Shown: piece after piece, positions 13,310 through 20,513 of the stretch
Numbering within the stretch: position 1 is the stretch's first letter
Layout: every line of letters begins with the position of its first letter
NCBI GenBank assembly: GCA_020724105.1
Contig: DYHP01000002.1
Location: 9,521 to 36,501 of the forward strand
Origin: Candidatus Methylomirabilis sp.
GTDB lineage: Bacteria > Patescibacteriota > Patescibacteriia > DYHP01
Direction: 5' to 3'
DNA length: 26,981 bases
Position numbers and translations under genes: made by a program
The notes under the pieces: generated by a model
Databases searched by the model: none
Told to the model about the DNA's origin: nothing
What the model saw: only the letters and a program-made list of their open reading frames with translations

Positions 13310-14145
13310 CGATTCTCGGCGTTAAAATAAGCAATTTTACAAAAAAAGAAACGCTCCAAAAAGTGGAATCATTTTTATTTGACGGCGGACAGCATCACAT
13401 TGTTACGCCGAATCCGGAAATGATTGTTTTGGCGCAGCGCGACGAAGAATTTAAGAAAATTTTAAACGAAGCGGATTTGGCTGTTGCCGACGGCGCGGGA
13501 TTGATTTTTGCCTCGCGGATTTTAGGAGATGTAAAGACGTCGGATGTCCAAAATGTAAGACATCCGATGTTCCAAGGACATCGGATGTCGGTACAAAACC
13601 AAAGGACACCTGATGTCGATACATTATTAAAAGAAAAAATTTCCGGCATTGATTTGGCAATCGACATTTTAGAAATGGCCGAACGCCATCTTTTCAGAGT
13701 TTATTTTTTAGGGGGTTTCCCCAAAGTTGCAGCGGAAATGTCGCTAAAACTTAAAGGTCGTTTTCCGGAATTGAAGATTGCCGGCGCAAGCGACGGAGGA
13801 AAAATTGATTCGGATGGAGCGGGGGAAAGCGACAGCGAGACATTAAAAATCATAAATGAAGCGAAACCCGATATTTTATTCGTCGCTTTTGGCCACGGTA
13901 AGCAGGAAAAATGGATTGCGCGCAATTTTAAAAAAATGCCGAGCGTTAAAATCGCAATAGGTATTGGCGGCGCGTTTGATTTTTTGTCCGGCCGCATAAA
14001 ACGCGCTCCGAATATTTTACGAAGATTGAGTTTAGAATGGCTGTGGCGGTTAATTTTAGAACCCAAGAGATTTAAAAGAATTTATAATGCAACAATAGTT
14101 TTTCCGTTTCTTGTTTTTAAAAATCGTCTAATGAGAAACGAATAA
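13306..14145 (+). CDS. WecG/TagA/CpsF-family glycosyltransferase
   Basis: This GT26 family transfers N-acetylmannosamine or related sugars to undecaprenyl-diphosphate-GlcNAc in wall teichoic acid, enterobacterial common antigen or capsule synthesis. Visible motifs: TPNPEM (T34, N36), the catalytic-base segment ADGAGLIFAS (D62), GIDLAIDIL (~114-122), RVYFLGG (~131-137), LFVAFGHGKQEKW and IGIGGAFDFLSG. Without the insert at residues ~75-108 the length is ~246, normal for the family; the real protein has 279. The insert derives from a CATCCGATGT palindrome and lies between the catalytic Asp segment and GIDLA. The C-terminal basic region (LEPKRFKRIYNATIVF) likely binds the membrane. Its ATG overlaps the thpR stop. 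The acceptor sugar cannot be told. Confidence 0.9.
   Translation: MTILGVKISNFTKKETLQKVESFLFDGGQHHIVTPNPEMIVLAQRDEEFKKILNEADLAVADGAGLIFASRILGDVKTSDVQNVRHPMFQGHRMSVQNQRTPDVDTLLKEKISGIDLAIDILEMAERHLFRVYFLGGFPKVAAEMSLKLKGRFPELKIAGASDGGKIDSDGAGESDSETLKIINEAKPDILFVAFGHGKQEKWIARNFKKMPSVKIAIGIGGAFDFLSGRIKRAPNILRRLSLEWLWRLILEPKRFKRIYNATIVFPFLVFKNRLMRNE
13531..13626. repeat. In-frame CATCCGATGT palindromic element in tagA-like gene
   Basis: GACATCCGATGT (13559-13570) and ACATCGGATGTC (13578-13589) form 12-bp perfect arms. Partial copies (GTCGGATGTCC, CCTGATGTCG) lie on both sides, suggesting a composite. It adds about 32 codons without breaking the frame. Confidence 0.85.
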
Positions 14146-14262
14146 CGAATTCATACGAATGGTACGAATACCCCCTCCTTAATCCTCCCTTCTTTCTCTT
14201 TGAGGAGGAGGAATGGTGAGGAAGAAAATTCGTATATTCGTTCAGATTCGTAATTCGTATCC
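14146..14262. repeat. Intergenic inverted-repeat element before LD-carboxypeptidase
   Basis: TACGAAT/ATTCGTA words at both ends enclose ACCCCCTCCTTAATCCTCCC and the inverse-like GAGGAGGAGGAATGGTGAGG. It fills almost the whole gap between the two genes. Confidence 0.65.
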
Positions 14263-14268
14263 CGTCGT

Positions 14269-15249
14269 ATGCGGATTATTAAACCCCCAAAATTAAATAG
14301 GGGAGATAAAATTGGGATTATTACCCCGTCCGATGCTCTTTTGTATGAGGATTTGCCCAGCAGAATTTTAAGAAAACGAGCGTTAAGAAAGGCAATTGAT
14401 ATTTTAGAAAATTTTGGCTTCAGAGTTGTTTTGGGTGATAATATCTATAAATGGCACAGCGATTATATGGCGGGAACGGATAAGGAAAGGGCTCATGATT
14501 TAAATAAAATGTTTGCTGATAGAGATGTCAAAGCTATATTCTGTTTGGCGGGCGGCTCTAGTTCAAATCGCATTTTGCCTTTGATTGACTTTGACAATAT
14601 CCGAAAAAACCCAAAAATTTTTATCGGAATGTCTGATGTCACCACTTTGCTTACCGCGATATTTGCCAAAACTGGTTTGGTGACTTTTCATGGGCCGAAC
14701 ATTTTAAGCAATCACACAAAGAAGGGAAATCTCGCCTTATCCAAGCGGTACACGACGGAGATTTTATTTGGTTTAATAACTTGCGGGAGATCATTCGGTA
14801 AAATTCCTCAAAAAACGCAGTGGCAGACGCTAAAAAGCGGTAAAACTATTGTCGGACGACTTTTGGGCGGCAATTTGGAAGTGTTTTTAAATTTAAGCGG
14901 CACGGGTTTTTTTCCATCCTTAAAAAATTCAATAATTTTTTGGGAAGAACTTGATGAAGACCCATGCGATTTGGACTTCTTTTTGACTCATCTCCGTCTA
15001 CTGCCCAATGCTTATGGCATAAAAGGTATGGTTGTCGGTAAATTGTTAAGATGCAGGGATAGAGATTATAAAAATGAGTTGAAGGTTGAACAAGTTTTAA
15101 TTGAAGTTTTTAAGGATTTCGGATTTCCCATTATTCACAAAGTTAATTTTGGGCACACAAAAAATCAGGCGACCTTGCCGATAGGAATTAAGGCAAAATT
15201 AAATCCTCGCGGCGCTTCGCTTGAAATATTAGAACCAGCGGTTTCTTAA
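14269..15249 (+). CDS. LD-carboxypeptidase, peptidase family S66
   Basis: S66 serine peptidases (LdcA, MccF) cut the bond before the terminal D-Ala of muropeptide tetrapeptides in recycling, or inactivate microcin C-like compounds. The Ser-Glu-His triad is visible: S122 in FIGMSDVT, E226 in FWEELDE, H296 in NFGHTKNQ. GDKIGIITPSD (~12-22), AGGSSSNRILPLIDFD and GRLLGGNLEV are further family hallmarks. Length (326 aa) is normal, with no signal peptide, so it is cytoplasmic. It stands 11 bp before gltX and may be co-transcribed. LdcA-type recycling is more likely than MccF immunity because nothing nearby suggests microcin production. Unlike its neighbours it has no visible repeat insert. Confidence 0.9.
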   Translation: MRIIKPPKLNRGDKIGIITPSDALLYEDLPSRILRKRALRKAIDILENFGFRVVLGDNIYKWHSDYMAGTDKERAHDLNKMFADRDVKAIFCLAGGSSSNRILPLIDFDNIRKNPKIFIGMSDVTTLLTAIFAKTGLVTFHGPNILSNHTKKGNLALSKRYTTEILFGLITCGRSFGKIPQKTQWQTLKSGKTIVGRLLGGNLEVFLNLSGTGFFPSLKNSIIFWEELDEDPCDLDFFLTHLRLLPNAYGIKGMVVGKLLRCRDRDYKNELKVEQVLIEVFKDFGFPIIHKVNFGHTKNQATLPIGIKAKLNPRGASLEILEPAVS

Positions 15250-15260
15250 TTTATTTAAAT

Positions 15261-16760
15261 ATGTCTTTTTTTAGCAGAAAAATCCGCGTGCGTTTTGCGC
15301 CGAGTCCTACGGGATTTTTGCATATCGGCGGGTTGCGCACGGCGCTTTATAATTATCTTTTCGCCCGCAAAAACAAAGGCGATTTTATATTAAGAATTGA
15401 AGATACCGACCAAACCCGCAGCGTTCCGGGCGGGATTGAAGCGATTATTGAAGTTTTAAATAAAGTCGGTTTGAAATACGACGAAGAGCCTTATATTCAA
15501 TCAAAAAGATTGGATATTTACAAAAAATACGCCTTGGAGTTAGTTAAAAAAGGCAAAGCGTATTATTGTTTTTGTTCAACGGAAAGATTGGAGGAAGTCC
15601 GCCAGAAACAAATTGGCGAAGGCAAACTGACGATGTATGACAAGAAATGTCGCGATTTGACAGAGAAACAGAGAAACAAAGAAACAAAGAAACGAACTCC
15701 TTATGTAATTCGTCTCAAAGTTCCGGAGAAGGGGGTAACGGCAGTGGATGACATAATCCGCGGCGAAGTTCAGTTTGAAAACAAACTTATTGATGACCAA
15801 GTGCTTTTGAAATCTGACGGTTATCCGACATATCATTTGGCAAATGTCGTTGACGATTATTTAATGAAAATAACTCACGTTATCAGGGCAGAGGAGTGGC
15901 TGCCGTCAACGCCCAAGCATATTTTGCTTTATAAAGCGTTTGGATGGAAACCCCCGAAATTCGCCCACTTGCCGCTTTTGTTAAACTCCGATAAAAGCAA
16001 ACTTTCAAAGCGGCAAGGCGACGTGGCGGTTGAGGATTACCTTAAAAAAGGATATTTGCCCGAGGCGCTTTTGAATTTTGTCGCTTTAATGGGTTACAAT
16101 CCTTCGGCGGAGCAAGAAGTATATAGTTTGGAAGAGTTGGTAAGAGGATTTGATTTAGAAAAAATAAACAAAACCGGCGCGGTGTTTAATATAGAAAAAT
16201 TGGACTGGCTAAACGGCGTTTACATTCGCAAAAAATCATTAGATGAGCTGGTTGATTTATGTTTGCCGTATTTTAAGGAATCTGGCGCGTTAATCCCCAC
16301 TATTTCTCCCCCTATTCCCCGAGAAGTCGGGGAACAGGGGGAGTTAGAGGGGGTTGACAAAAATTGGCTTAAAAAAATCGTGGCGCTGGAGCAGGAAAGA
16401 TTAAAACGGCTTGACGAAATAATTTATTTAACTGAATTTTTCTTTAAAGATAAATTAAATTATGACCCGCAGATTTTAATTTGGAAAAAGATGAACAGGG
16501 AAGACGTAAAAAACACATTAAATAAATTATTATTATTTTTAGAAAAAATTCCAGAAGGAGATTTTATTAGAGAGAAATTAGAGCGGCTGATTAAGGATTT
16601 CATTCGGGACAATAAATTTGCCGCGGGGGACATGCTTTGGCCGATGCGTGCGGCATTAAGCGGCAGGCAGGCCTCGCCGGGTCCGTTTGAAATCGCCGAA
16701 ATTTTAGGGAAAGAGAAGGTGCTTCAGAGAATTAGAGACGCAATAAATAAATTGGGCTAA
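15261..16760 (+). CDS. gltX: Glutamyl-tRNA synthetase with repeat insertion
   Basis: This class I synthetase charges tRNA-Glu. The HIGH-type motif is FAPSPTGFLHIGG (residues ~12-24), RIEDTDQTR is at ~45-53, and the KMSKS-type loop is SKLSKRQGD (~246-254). Cysteines C103, C105 and C130 mark a zinc-site region. The anticodon-binding domain (~residue 310 on) contains a family A repeat insert at ~344-365. An octanucleotide run (AGAAACAN x4) encodes residues ~135-145. Length 499 is slightly above the usual 460-490. The start at 15261 agrees with the conserved N-terminus. No glnS is visible, so the enzyme might be non-discriminating, but that cannot be judged here. Confidence 0.96.
   Translation: MSFFSRKIRVRFAPSPTGFLHIGGLRTALYNYLFARKNKGDFILRIEDTDQTRSVPGGIEAIIEVLNKVGLKYDEEPYIQSKRLDIYKKYALELVKKGKAYYCFCSTERLEEVRQKQIGEGKLTMYDKKCRDLTEKQRNKETKKRTPYVIRLKVPEKGVTAVDDIIRGEVQFENKLIDDQVLLKSDGYPTYHLANVVDDYLMKITHVIRAEEWLPSTPKHILLYKAFGWKPPKFAHLPLLLNSDKSKLSKRQGDVAVEDYLKKGYLPEALLNFVALMGYNPSAEQEVYSLEELVRGFDLEKINKTGAVFNIEKLDWLNGVYIRKKSLDELVDLCLPYFKESGALIPTISPPIPREVGEQGELEGVDKNWLKKIVALEQERLKRLDEIIYLTEFFFKDKLNYDPQILIWKKMNREDVKNTLNKLLLFLEKIPEGDFIREKLERLIKDFIRDNKFAAGDMLWPMRAALSGRQASPGPFEIAEILGKEKVLQRIRDAINKLG
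15660..15693. repeat. Octanucleotide microsatellite in gltX
   Basis: Four successive AGAAACAN units. The unit length is not a multiple of three, so gain or loss of one unit would shift the gltX frame. Confidence 0.75.
16293..16355. repeat. In-frame family A element in gltX
   Basis: Arms CCCCACTATTTCTCCCCCTA and GGGGGAGTTAGAGGGGG lie around TTCCCCGAGAAGTCGGGGAA. It encodes PREVGEQGELEGV, in the same frame as the comF copy. Confidence 0.88.
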
Positions 16761-16770
16761 AAATATGGCC

Positions 16771-16801
16771 GAAGTCTGACTTCCAATGGAAGTCAGACTT
16801 C
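16771..16801. repeat. 31-bp palindrome after gltX (family C)
   Basis: GAAGTCTGACTTCC, AAT, GGAAGTCAGACTTC. The 14-bp arms are perfect and identical to those of the insert in ddl (19991-20021). It may also serve as a gltX terminator hairpin, but no long T-run follows. Confidence 0.9.
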
Positions 16802-16826
16802 AAAATACTCAAAATACGCGGAAAAT

Positions 16827-18062
16827 ATGAGGAAAAGAATTTTAATTTTGCTCATATTCGTTATTTTTTCACTCGCTTTTGCGAGCAGAATTTTAATCGT
16901 ATCTGCCAATGAAACAGCGGAGGTTATTTTAAAATTAAACGATGAAATTCAGCAAAATAAAGACAAAATTAAAGAATTAAACGAACAAATAGAAAAATAC
17001 CAAAAACAAATCCGCGACAGGCAAAAAGAGGCGACAACTTTAAAAAACCAGATTGACATTATCAACAATCAGGTTGAAAAAACGAATTTAGAAATCAAAA
17101 TTACAGAGGCGGAGATAGAAGAATTGCGGTTGGAAATAGAATCGTTGAACCTGCAAATAAAAGATTATGGAGAAAAAATTAGAACCAACAGAGATTTGTT
17201 GAGCAATACTATCAGTTTTTTGGAGAGAGAAGAAGCGAAGAGCGATTTTGAAATTATTCTTCTTTACAATAATTTCTCGGAATTTTTCGACCATCTTTTT
17301 TATATTCAAACTTTGGAGAATAATTTAAGCGATAAAATCAAAGAAGTCAACGATTTAAAAAGGAAACTGGAAAATCAAAGAGCCGATTTGAACACCAAAA
17401 AAAGTTTATCAGAAACTCTGCACACGAAATTAAGGGAGATCAGGTCAAAATTGGAGGACCAAGTATTTGTCAAAGGCAGCCTGCTTGAGCGGGCGAGGTC
17501 ATCGGAGGCGAAATTTAGGCAGATGGTCGCTGATTTGCGCGCCGAACAGAACCAAATCGACGCTCAAATAACCAGATTGGAAAGCGCCTTTAGAAAGAAA
17601 TTAGAAGAAAGCGATAAAAATTTTTCCAATCTATCGAGCGGCGATATTGTTTTGGGCTGGCCGATAGAGCCAACCAGAGGCATTACCGCGTATTTCCATG
17701 ACCCTGATTATCCCTTTAAGTATATCTATGAGCATCCCGCAATAGATGTCCGCGCTTATCAGGGGACGCCGGTAAAGGCAGCGGCCGGCGGTTATGTGGC
17801 AAAAGTTGTGAAACCGGCTTATGGCAAACTTAGTTATGTTGTGTTGGTGCATCGCGGAGGCTTCGCAACCGTTTACATGCATTTATCGCGGACGAGCGTG
17901 ATAGAAAACGATTTTGTGGAAAGAGGACAATTTATCGGTTATTCCGGCGGCATGCCGGGCACGGCTGGCGCGGGACGGCTCACCACCGGCCCTCATTTGC
18001 ATTTTGAAGTCAGGTTAAACAGCGTGCCCGTCGACCCGATGAAATATTTGTTGAGTTATTAA
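16827..18062 (+). CDS. EnvC-like murein hydrolase activator / M23 peptidase
   Basis: An exported 411-residue protein. Signal peptide: residues 1 to ~27 (MRKR, then a hydrophobic core, VSA before NETAEV). A long coiled coil spans ~32-265. The LytM/M23 domain is C-terminal (~275-405). The zinc ligands and catalytic residues are present: H303 and D307 in HPAIDV, H352 in VYMHLS, and H390-L-H392 in GPHLHFEV. The site is complete, so it may cut peptidoglycan cross-bridges itself, unlike E. coli EnvC, which only activates amidases. Coiled coil plus M23 is the EnvC/NlpD-like architecture linked to cell division. FtsQ lies convergently next door, which fits a division context. The 66-bp gap to gltX is partly filled by the family C palindrome. 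Confidence 0.93.
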   Translation: MRKRILILLIFVIFSLAFASRILIVSANETAEVILKLNDEIQQNKDKIKELNEQIEKYQKQIRDRQKEATTLKNQIDIINNQVEKTNLEIKITEAEIEELRLEIESLNLQIKDYGEKIRTNRDLLSNTISFLEREEAKSDFEIILLYNNFSEFFDHLFYIQTLENNLSDKIKEVNDLKRKLENQRADLNTKKSLSETLHTKLREIRSKLEDQVFVKGSLLERARSSEAKFRQMVADLRAEQNQIDAQITRLESAFRKKLEESDKNFSNLSSGDIVLGWPIEPTRGITAYFHDPDYPFKYIYEHPAIDVRAYQGTPVKAAAGGYVAKVVKPAYGKLSYVVLVHRGGFATVYMHLSRTSVIENDFVERGQFIGYSGGMPGTAGAGRLTTGPHLHFEVRLNSVPVDPMKYLLSY

Positions 18063-18133
18063 GAGGGGGTGGCGGTTTTTAAGTATATTATCCGTCGCAC
18101 AATATATGTTTTACGACGCTATTTTAGCGACAC

Positions 18134-18162
18134 ATTGTGCGGCACTGTTAGAGCCGCACAAT
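18134..18162. repeat. Hairpin between convergent M23 and ftsQ genes
   Basis: ATTGTGCGGC (18134-18143) and GCCGCACAAT (18153-18162) are perfect 10-bp arms; another CGCACAAT lies near 18095. It sits between convergent genes and may help end transcription, though no T-run is adjacent. Confidence 0.6.
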
Positions 18163-18172
18163 CCGCGGGTAG

Positions 18173-19018
18173 TTATTTGTAATACACCTTATCCCCAAAC
18201 CTTAAATCCACATACTCAAATTGTCGTTTTTGGGGTTCTATCTTGTTTTTATAGATGGCGACAAAATTGTCAATTTGATGTTCCGGCGAGGCGGCGGTCG
18301 TCAGGAGCAAATATCCCAAATCAAGTTTTGCTTTTATGGTGCCCTGGTTTTGATTAACTTCTTTGGCTTCAAATTGAATTAGTTTGACGCCTTGAACTTT
18401 TTCCTTGAACAAATCGTCAATTTTTTTAATGAATTGGAGGAAATCGCTTGAAAATATCTTGTCTTTGATATTTAATTCGGCGTCTTGGTTTAAAGTTATG
18501 GAAATAAGATTCTTTTGAGAATATTCATTTGTGGTAGTGGAATTTAGGTATTTTTCAAGGACTATGCCGCTTGAATCAATATACAATGATTCGTACGGCA
18601 AAGAAATCGTAAAAGCGGGCGTAAGCATTTCTATTGTTACGGACATTTGATTCGGAAACAATTTTTTAGCCCTCACCTCTTTGATAAAAAAATTTTCATT
18701 AAGTTTTTCTTTCAAATCGTTTTTGCTGAACAAAAAATAATTTTTTCTATAAAAGGAGAAAAACCACGCCGATTCAAAGTAATTTTTGATTTGTTCTTCA
18801 ACAAGATTTTCGTTTTTGGATTCGCCGTTTATTTGAATTTGCGCATTTTTAATCACAAATAACGGAGAAAAAAATAAAAAATAACCCCATAAATTTAAAC
18901 ACAAAAACAATAAAATCAGGTCTAATTTAACTCTTGAGGGCAATTTTCTTTTTTGTTGGGACAAAAAGGGATTACGATATTTTTTGTTTTTTTGATATGA
19001 AAGGATGAGTTTCGGCAT
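18173..19018 (-). CDS. ftsQ: Cell division protein FtsQ/DivIB
   Basis: FtsQ links early and late divisome proteins. The order is typical: a basic cytoplasmic N-terminus (to ~residue 32), one transmembrane helix (~33-53, LILLFLCLNLWGYFLFF), a POTRA domain (~55-125, SPLFVIKNAQIQINGES onward with FFIKEVRAKKLFPNQMSVTIE) and the FtsQ beta domain (LYIDSSGIVLEKY to the C-terminal YVDLRFGDKVYYK). That closing strand, YVDLRF, is a family signature. 281 residues is normal. It lies 98 bp downstream of ddl on the same strand, the classical ddl-ftsQ order of dcw clusters; ftsA and ftsZ do not follow, because the strand changes. Confidence 0.9.
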   Translation of the reverse strand: MPKLILSYQKNKKYRNPFLSQQKRKLPSRVKLDLILLFLCLNLWGYFLFFSPLFVIKNAQIQINGESKNENLVEEQIKNYFESAWFFSFYRKNYFLFSKNDLKEKLNENFFIKEVRAKKLFPNQMSVTIEMLTPAFTISLPYESLYIDSSGIVLEKYLNSTTTNEYSQKNLISITLNQDAELNIKDKIFSSDFLQFIKKIDDLFKEKVQGVKLIQFEAKEVNQNQGTIKAKLDLGYLLLTTAASPEHQIDNFVAIYKNKIEPQKRQFEYVDLRFGDKVYYK

Positions 19019-19030
19019 ATGAAGACTTTA

Positions 19031-19064
19031 GGAAGTCGGACTCCCTCGAGGGAGTCCGACTTCC
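19031..19064. repeat. Perfect 34-bp palindrome between ftsQ and ddl
   Basis: GGAAGTCGGACTCCCTC is followed at once by its exact inverse complement (17-bp arms, no spacer). It is related to the GAAGTC/GACTTC words of family C. Confidence 0.95.
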
Positions 19065-19116
19065 CCTAGTCCAATATTAATGTTTTTAAGTTCCTCGGTT
19101 CTTCTTCCATCAGTTT

Positions 19117-20316
19117 TTATTTATACCATTTTTTACTTGGCTTGAAGGTTCGCGAGACTTTTTGCTTATTCTTGTGGCGTTCCATTGCCAATCCTATCAA
19201 TTTTCCCAATAGTTTTGAGTATTTTAAGCCCGAATGAATCCAAAGCTTCGGATACATGCTGATTTGCGTGAAACCAGGAATCGTATTGAGTTCGTTTATG
19301 TAAAGTCTGCCAGCCTTGGAATCATACAAGAAATCAACCCTTGCCATTCCCTCGCAGTTTATCGCTTTATACGACTTGATGGTCAAGTTCTTTATCTTCT
19401 CTTCAAGTTTTTTTGGAATCGGCGCCGGAATAACCGTTTTTGATTTGCCATCCACATATTTGGCATCGTAGTCATAGAACTCGTTTGAGGCAATTACTTC
19501 GCCCGGCGCCGAGGCGCGGGGTTTTGCATTGCCTAAAACGGCGCATTCAAATTCGCGAGTGTTTGGCACGGCCTCCTCAATAATTATTTTGTTATCATAT
19601 TTTTTGGCTAAATGTAGCGCAATTTTGAGTTCCTTCAAATTACGGGCTTTGGAAATTCCCACACTCGAACCTAGGTTGGCGGGTTTAACAAAACACGGAA
19701 AGCCGATGCGTCGTACAATATTTTGAATTTTAGACCCTTCGACTTCGCTAACGCTTCGCTCAGGGAATATCGCCTGAGCTTGTTGAAGACTATATTCTAA
19801 AAAATTCACTACAGGTAATTTTTCTTGTCGCAGTATCTTTTTCTGAACTATCTTGTCCATTCCAATCGCTGAACCGAGCACCCCCGCGCCAACGTAAGGA
19901 ATGTTCATTATTTCAAAAAGTCCTTGAATTGTGCCGTCCTCCCCAAAAGTGCCGTGCAATATCGGAAAAGCAACATCAATACGGCGTGTTGAAGTCTGAC
20001 TTCCCGTGGAAGTCAGACTTCGTACGAACTGAATTTTACCAACCGGATCAATAATAATTTTTTTTAATCCTTTCCTGTCTTTTAAGCCGTTTTTGAATTT
20101 GTTTAAAATATCAGGGCCGGTAAACCATTCCCCCGCCTTCACTTCGACTTCGTCGGAGTTACGGCGAGGCAAGCCTGTCTTGGCGATGCCGATGGGAATC
20201 ACTTTATATTTTTTCTTATCTAAATTTTTGATGATTGAAGTCGCCGAGACGAGAGAAACCTCGTGTTCGCCAGATTTGCCACCGAAAATTACGGCAATGT
20301 TTAGTTTTTTAAACAC
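19117..20316 (-). CDS. ddl: D-alanine--D-alanine ligase with three insertions
   Basis: This ATP-grasp enzyme makes the D-Ala-D-Ala dipeptide for peptidoglycan. Motifs: FGGKSGEHEVSLVSA (~11-25), FPILHGTFGEDGTIQG (~117-132), YVGAGVLGSAIGMDK (~141-155), FVKPANLGSSVGISK (~209-223), FYDYDAKY (~280-287), and LNTIPGFTQISMYPKLW (~343-359). Three repeat-derived segments raise the length to 399, against ~305-360 usually: residues ~49-59, ~98-112 and ~179-195. None touches a catalytic motif. The start is GTG (20314-20316): in-frame MFKKLNIAVIFGG begins there, while the nearby ATG (20316-20318) is out of frame. The start codon lies in an arm of a 12-bp inverted repeat. It is the partner of alr upstream and ftsQ downstream. 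Confidence 0.95.
   Translation of the reverse strand: MFKKLNIAVIFGGKSGEHEVSLVSATSIIKNLDKKKYKVIPIGIAKTGLPRRNSDEVEVKAGEWFTGPDILNKFKNGLKDRKGLKKIIIDPVGKIQFVRSLTSTGSQTSTRRIDVAFPILHGTFGEDGTIQGLFEIMNIPYVGAGVLGSAIGMDKIVQKKILRQEKLPVVNFLEYSLQQAQAIFPERSVSEVEGSKIQNIVRRIGFPCFVKPANLGSSVGISKARNLKELKIALHLAKKYDNKIIIEEAVPNTREFECAVLGNAKPRASAPGEVIASNEFYDYDAKYVDGKSKTVIPAPIPKKLEEKIKNLTIKSYKAINCEGMARVDFLYDSKAGRLYINELNTIPGFTQISMYPKLWIHSGLKYSKLLGKLIGLAMERHKNKQKVSRTFKPSKKWYK
19734..19789. repeat. In-frame family D element in ddl
   Basis: CCTTCGACTTCGC...GCTCAGG and CCTGAGCTTGTTGAAG are inverted ends. On the minus strand it encodes QQAQAIFPERSVSEVEG, inserted before the IGFPCFVKPA motif. Confidence 0.85.
19991..20021. 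repeat. In-frame family C palindrome in ddl
   Basis: GAAGTCTGACTTCC, CGT, GGAAGTCAGACTTC. Arms are identical to 16771-16801. It encodes about VRSLTSTGSQTST, before RRIDVAFPILHG. Confidence 0.92.
20143..20178. repeat. In-frame repeat near the N-terminus of ddl
   Basis: CTTCGACTTCGTCGGAGTTA and GGCGAGGCAAGCC. It encodes LPRRNSDEVEV after PIGIAKTG, where ordinary Ddl proteins have a short loop. Confidence 0.65.
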
Positions 20317-20357
20317 ATTTTTAATCCCTGAGTTTGTCGAACGGGTTAAAAATGTGT
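20313..20357. repeat. Inverted repeat enclosing a family D core at the ddl start
   Basis: ACACATTTTTAA (20313-20324) and TTAAAAATGTGT (20346-20357) are perfect 12-bp arms around TCCCTGAGTTTGTCGAACGG. The ddl GTG start lies in one arm. A CCTTCGACTCCG/CCGCTCAGGGG half follows at 20369-20402. Confidence 0.8.
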
Positions 20358-20478
20358 CTTTTTGAACCCTTCGACTCCGTTCATTTCACTCACTCCGCTC
20401 AGGGGATAATTTTCAGTGTTATTATTTTATATTTTTATCTAATTTTAGCCAAAAATTCGTATTTTTATGCCTGGGGAC

Positions 20479-20507
20479 TTGACAAGGTTTTTAATATATG
20501 TTACAAT
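20479..20507 (+). promoter_or_regulatory. Consensus sigma70 promoter for the unknown RNA
   Basis: TTGACA (20479-20484), exactly 17 bp, TACAAT (20502-20507). The best promoter in the window. The start is predicted near 20514. Confidence 0.85.
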
Positions 20508-20513
20508 AAAGAG

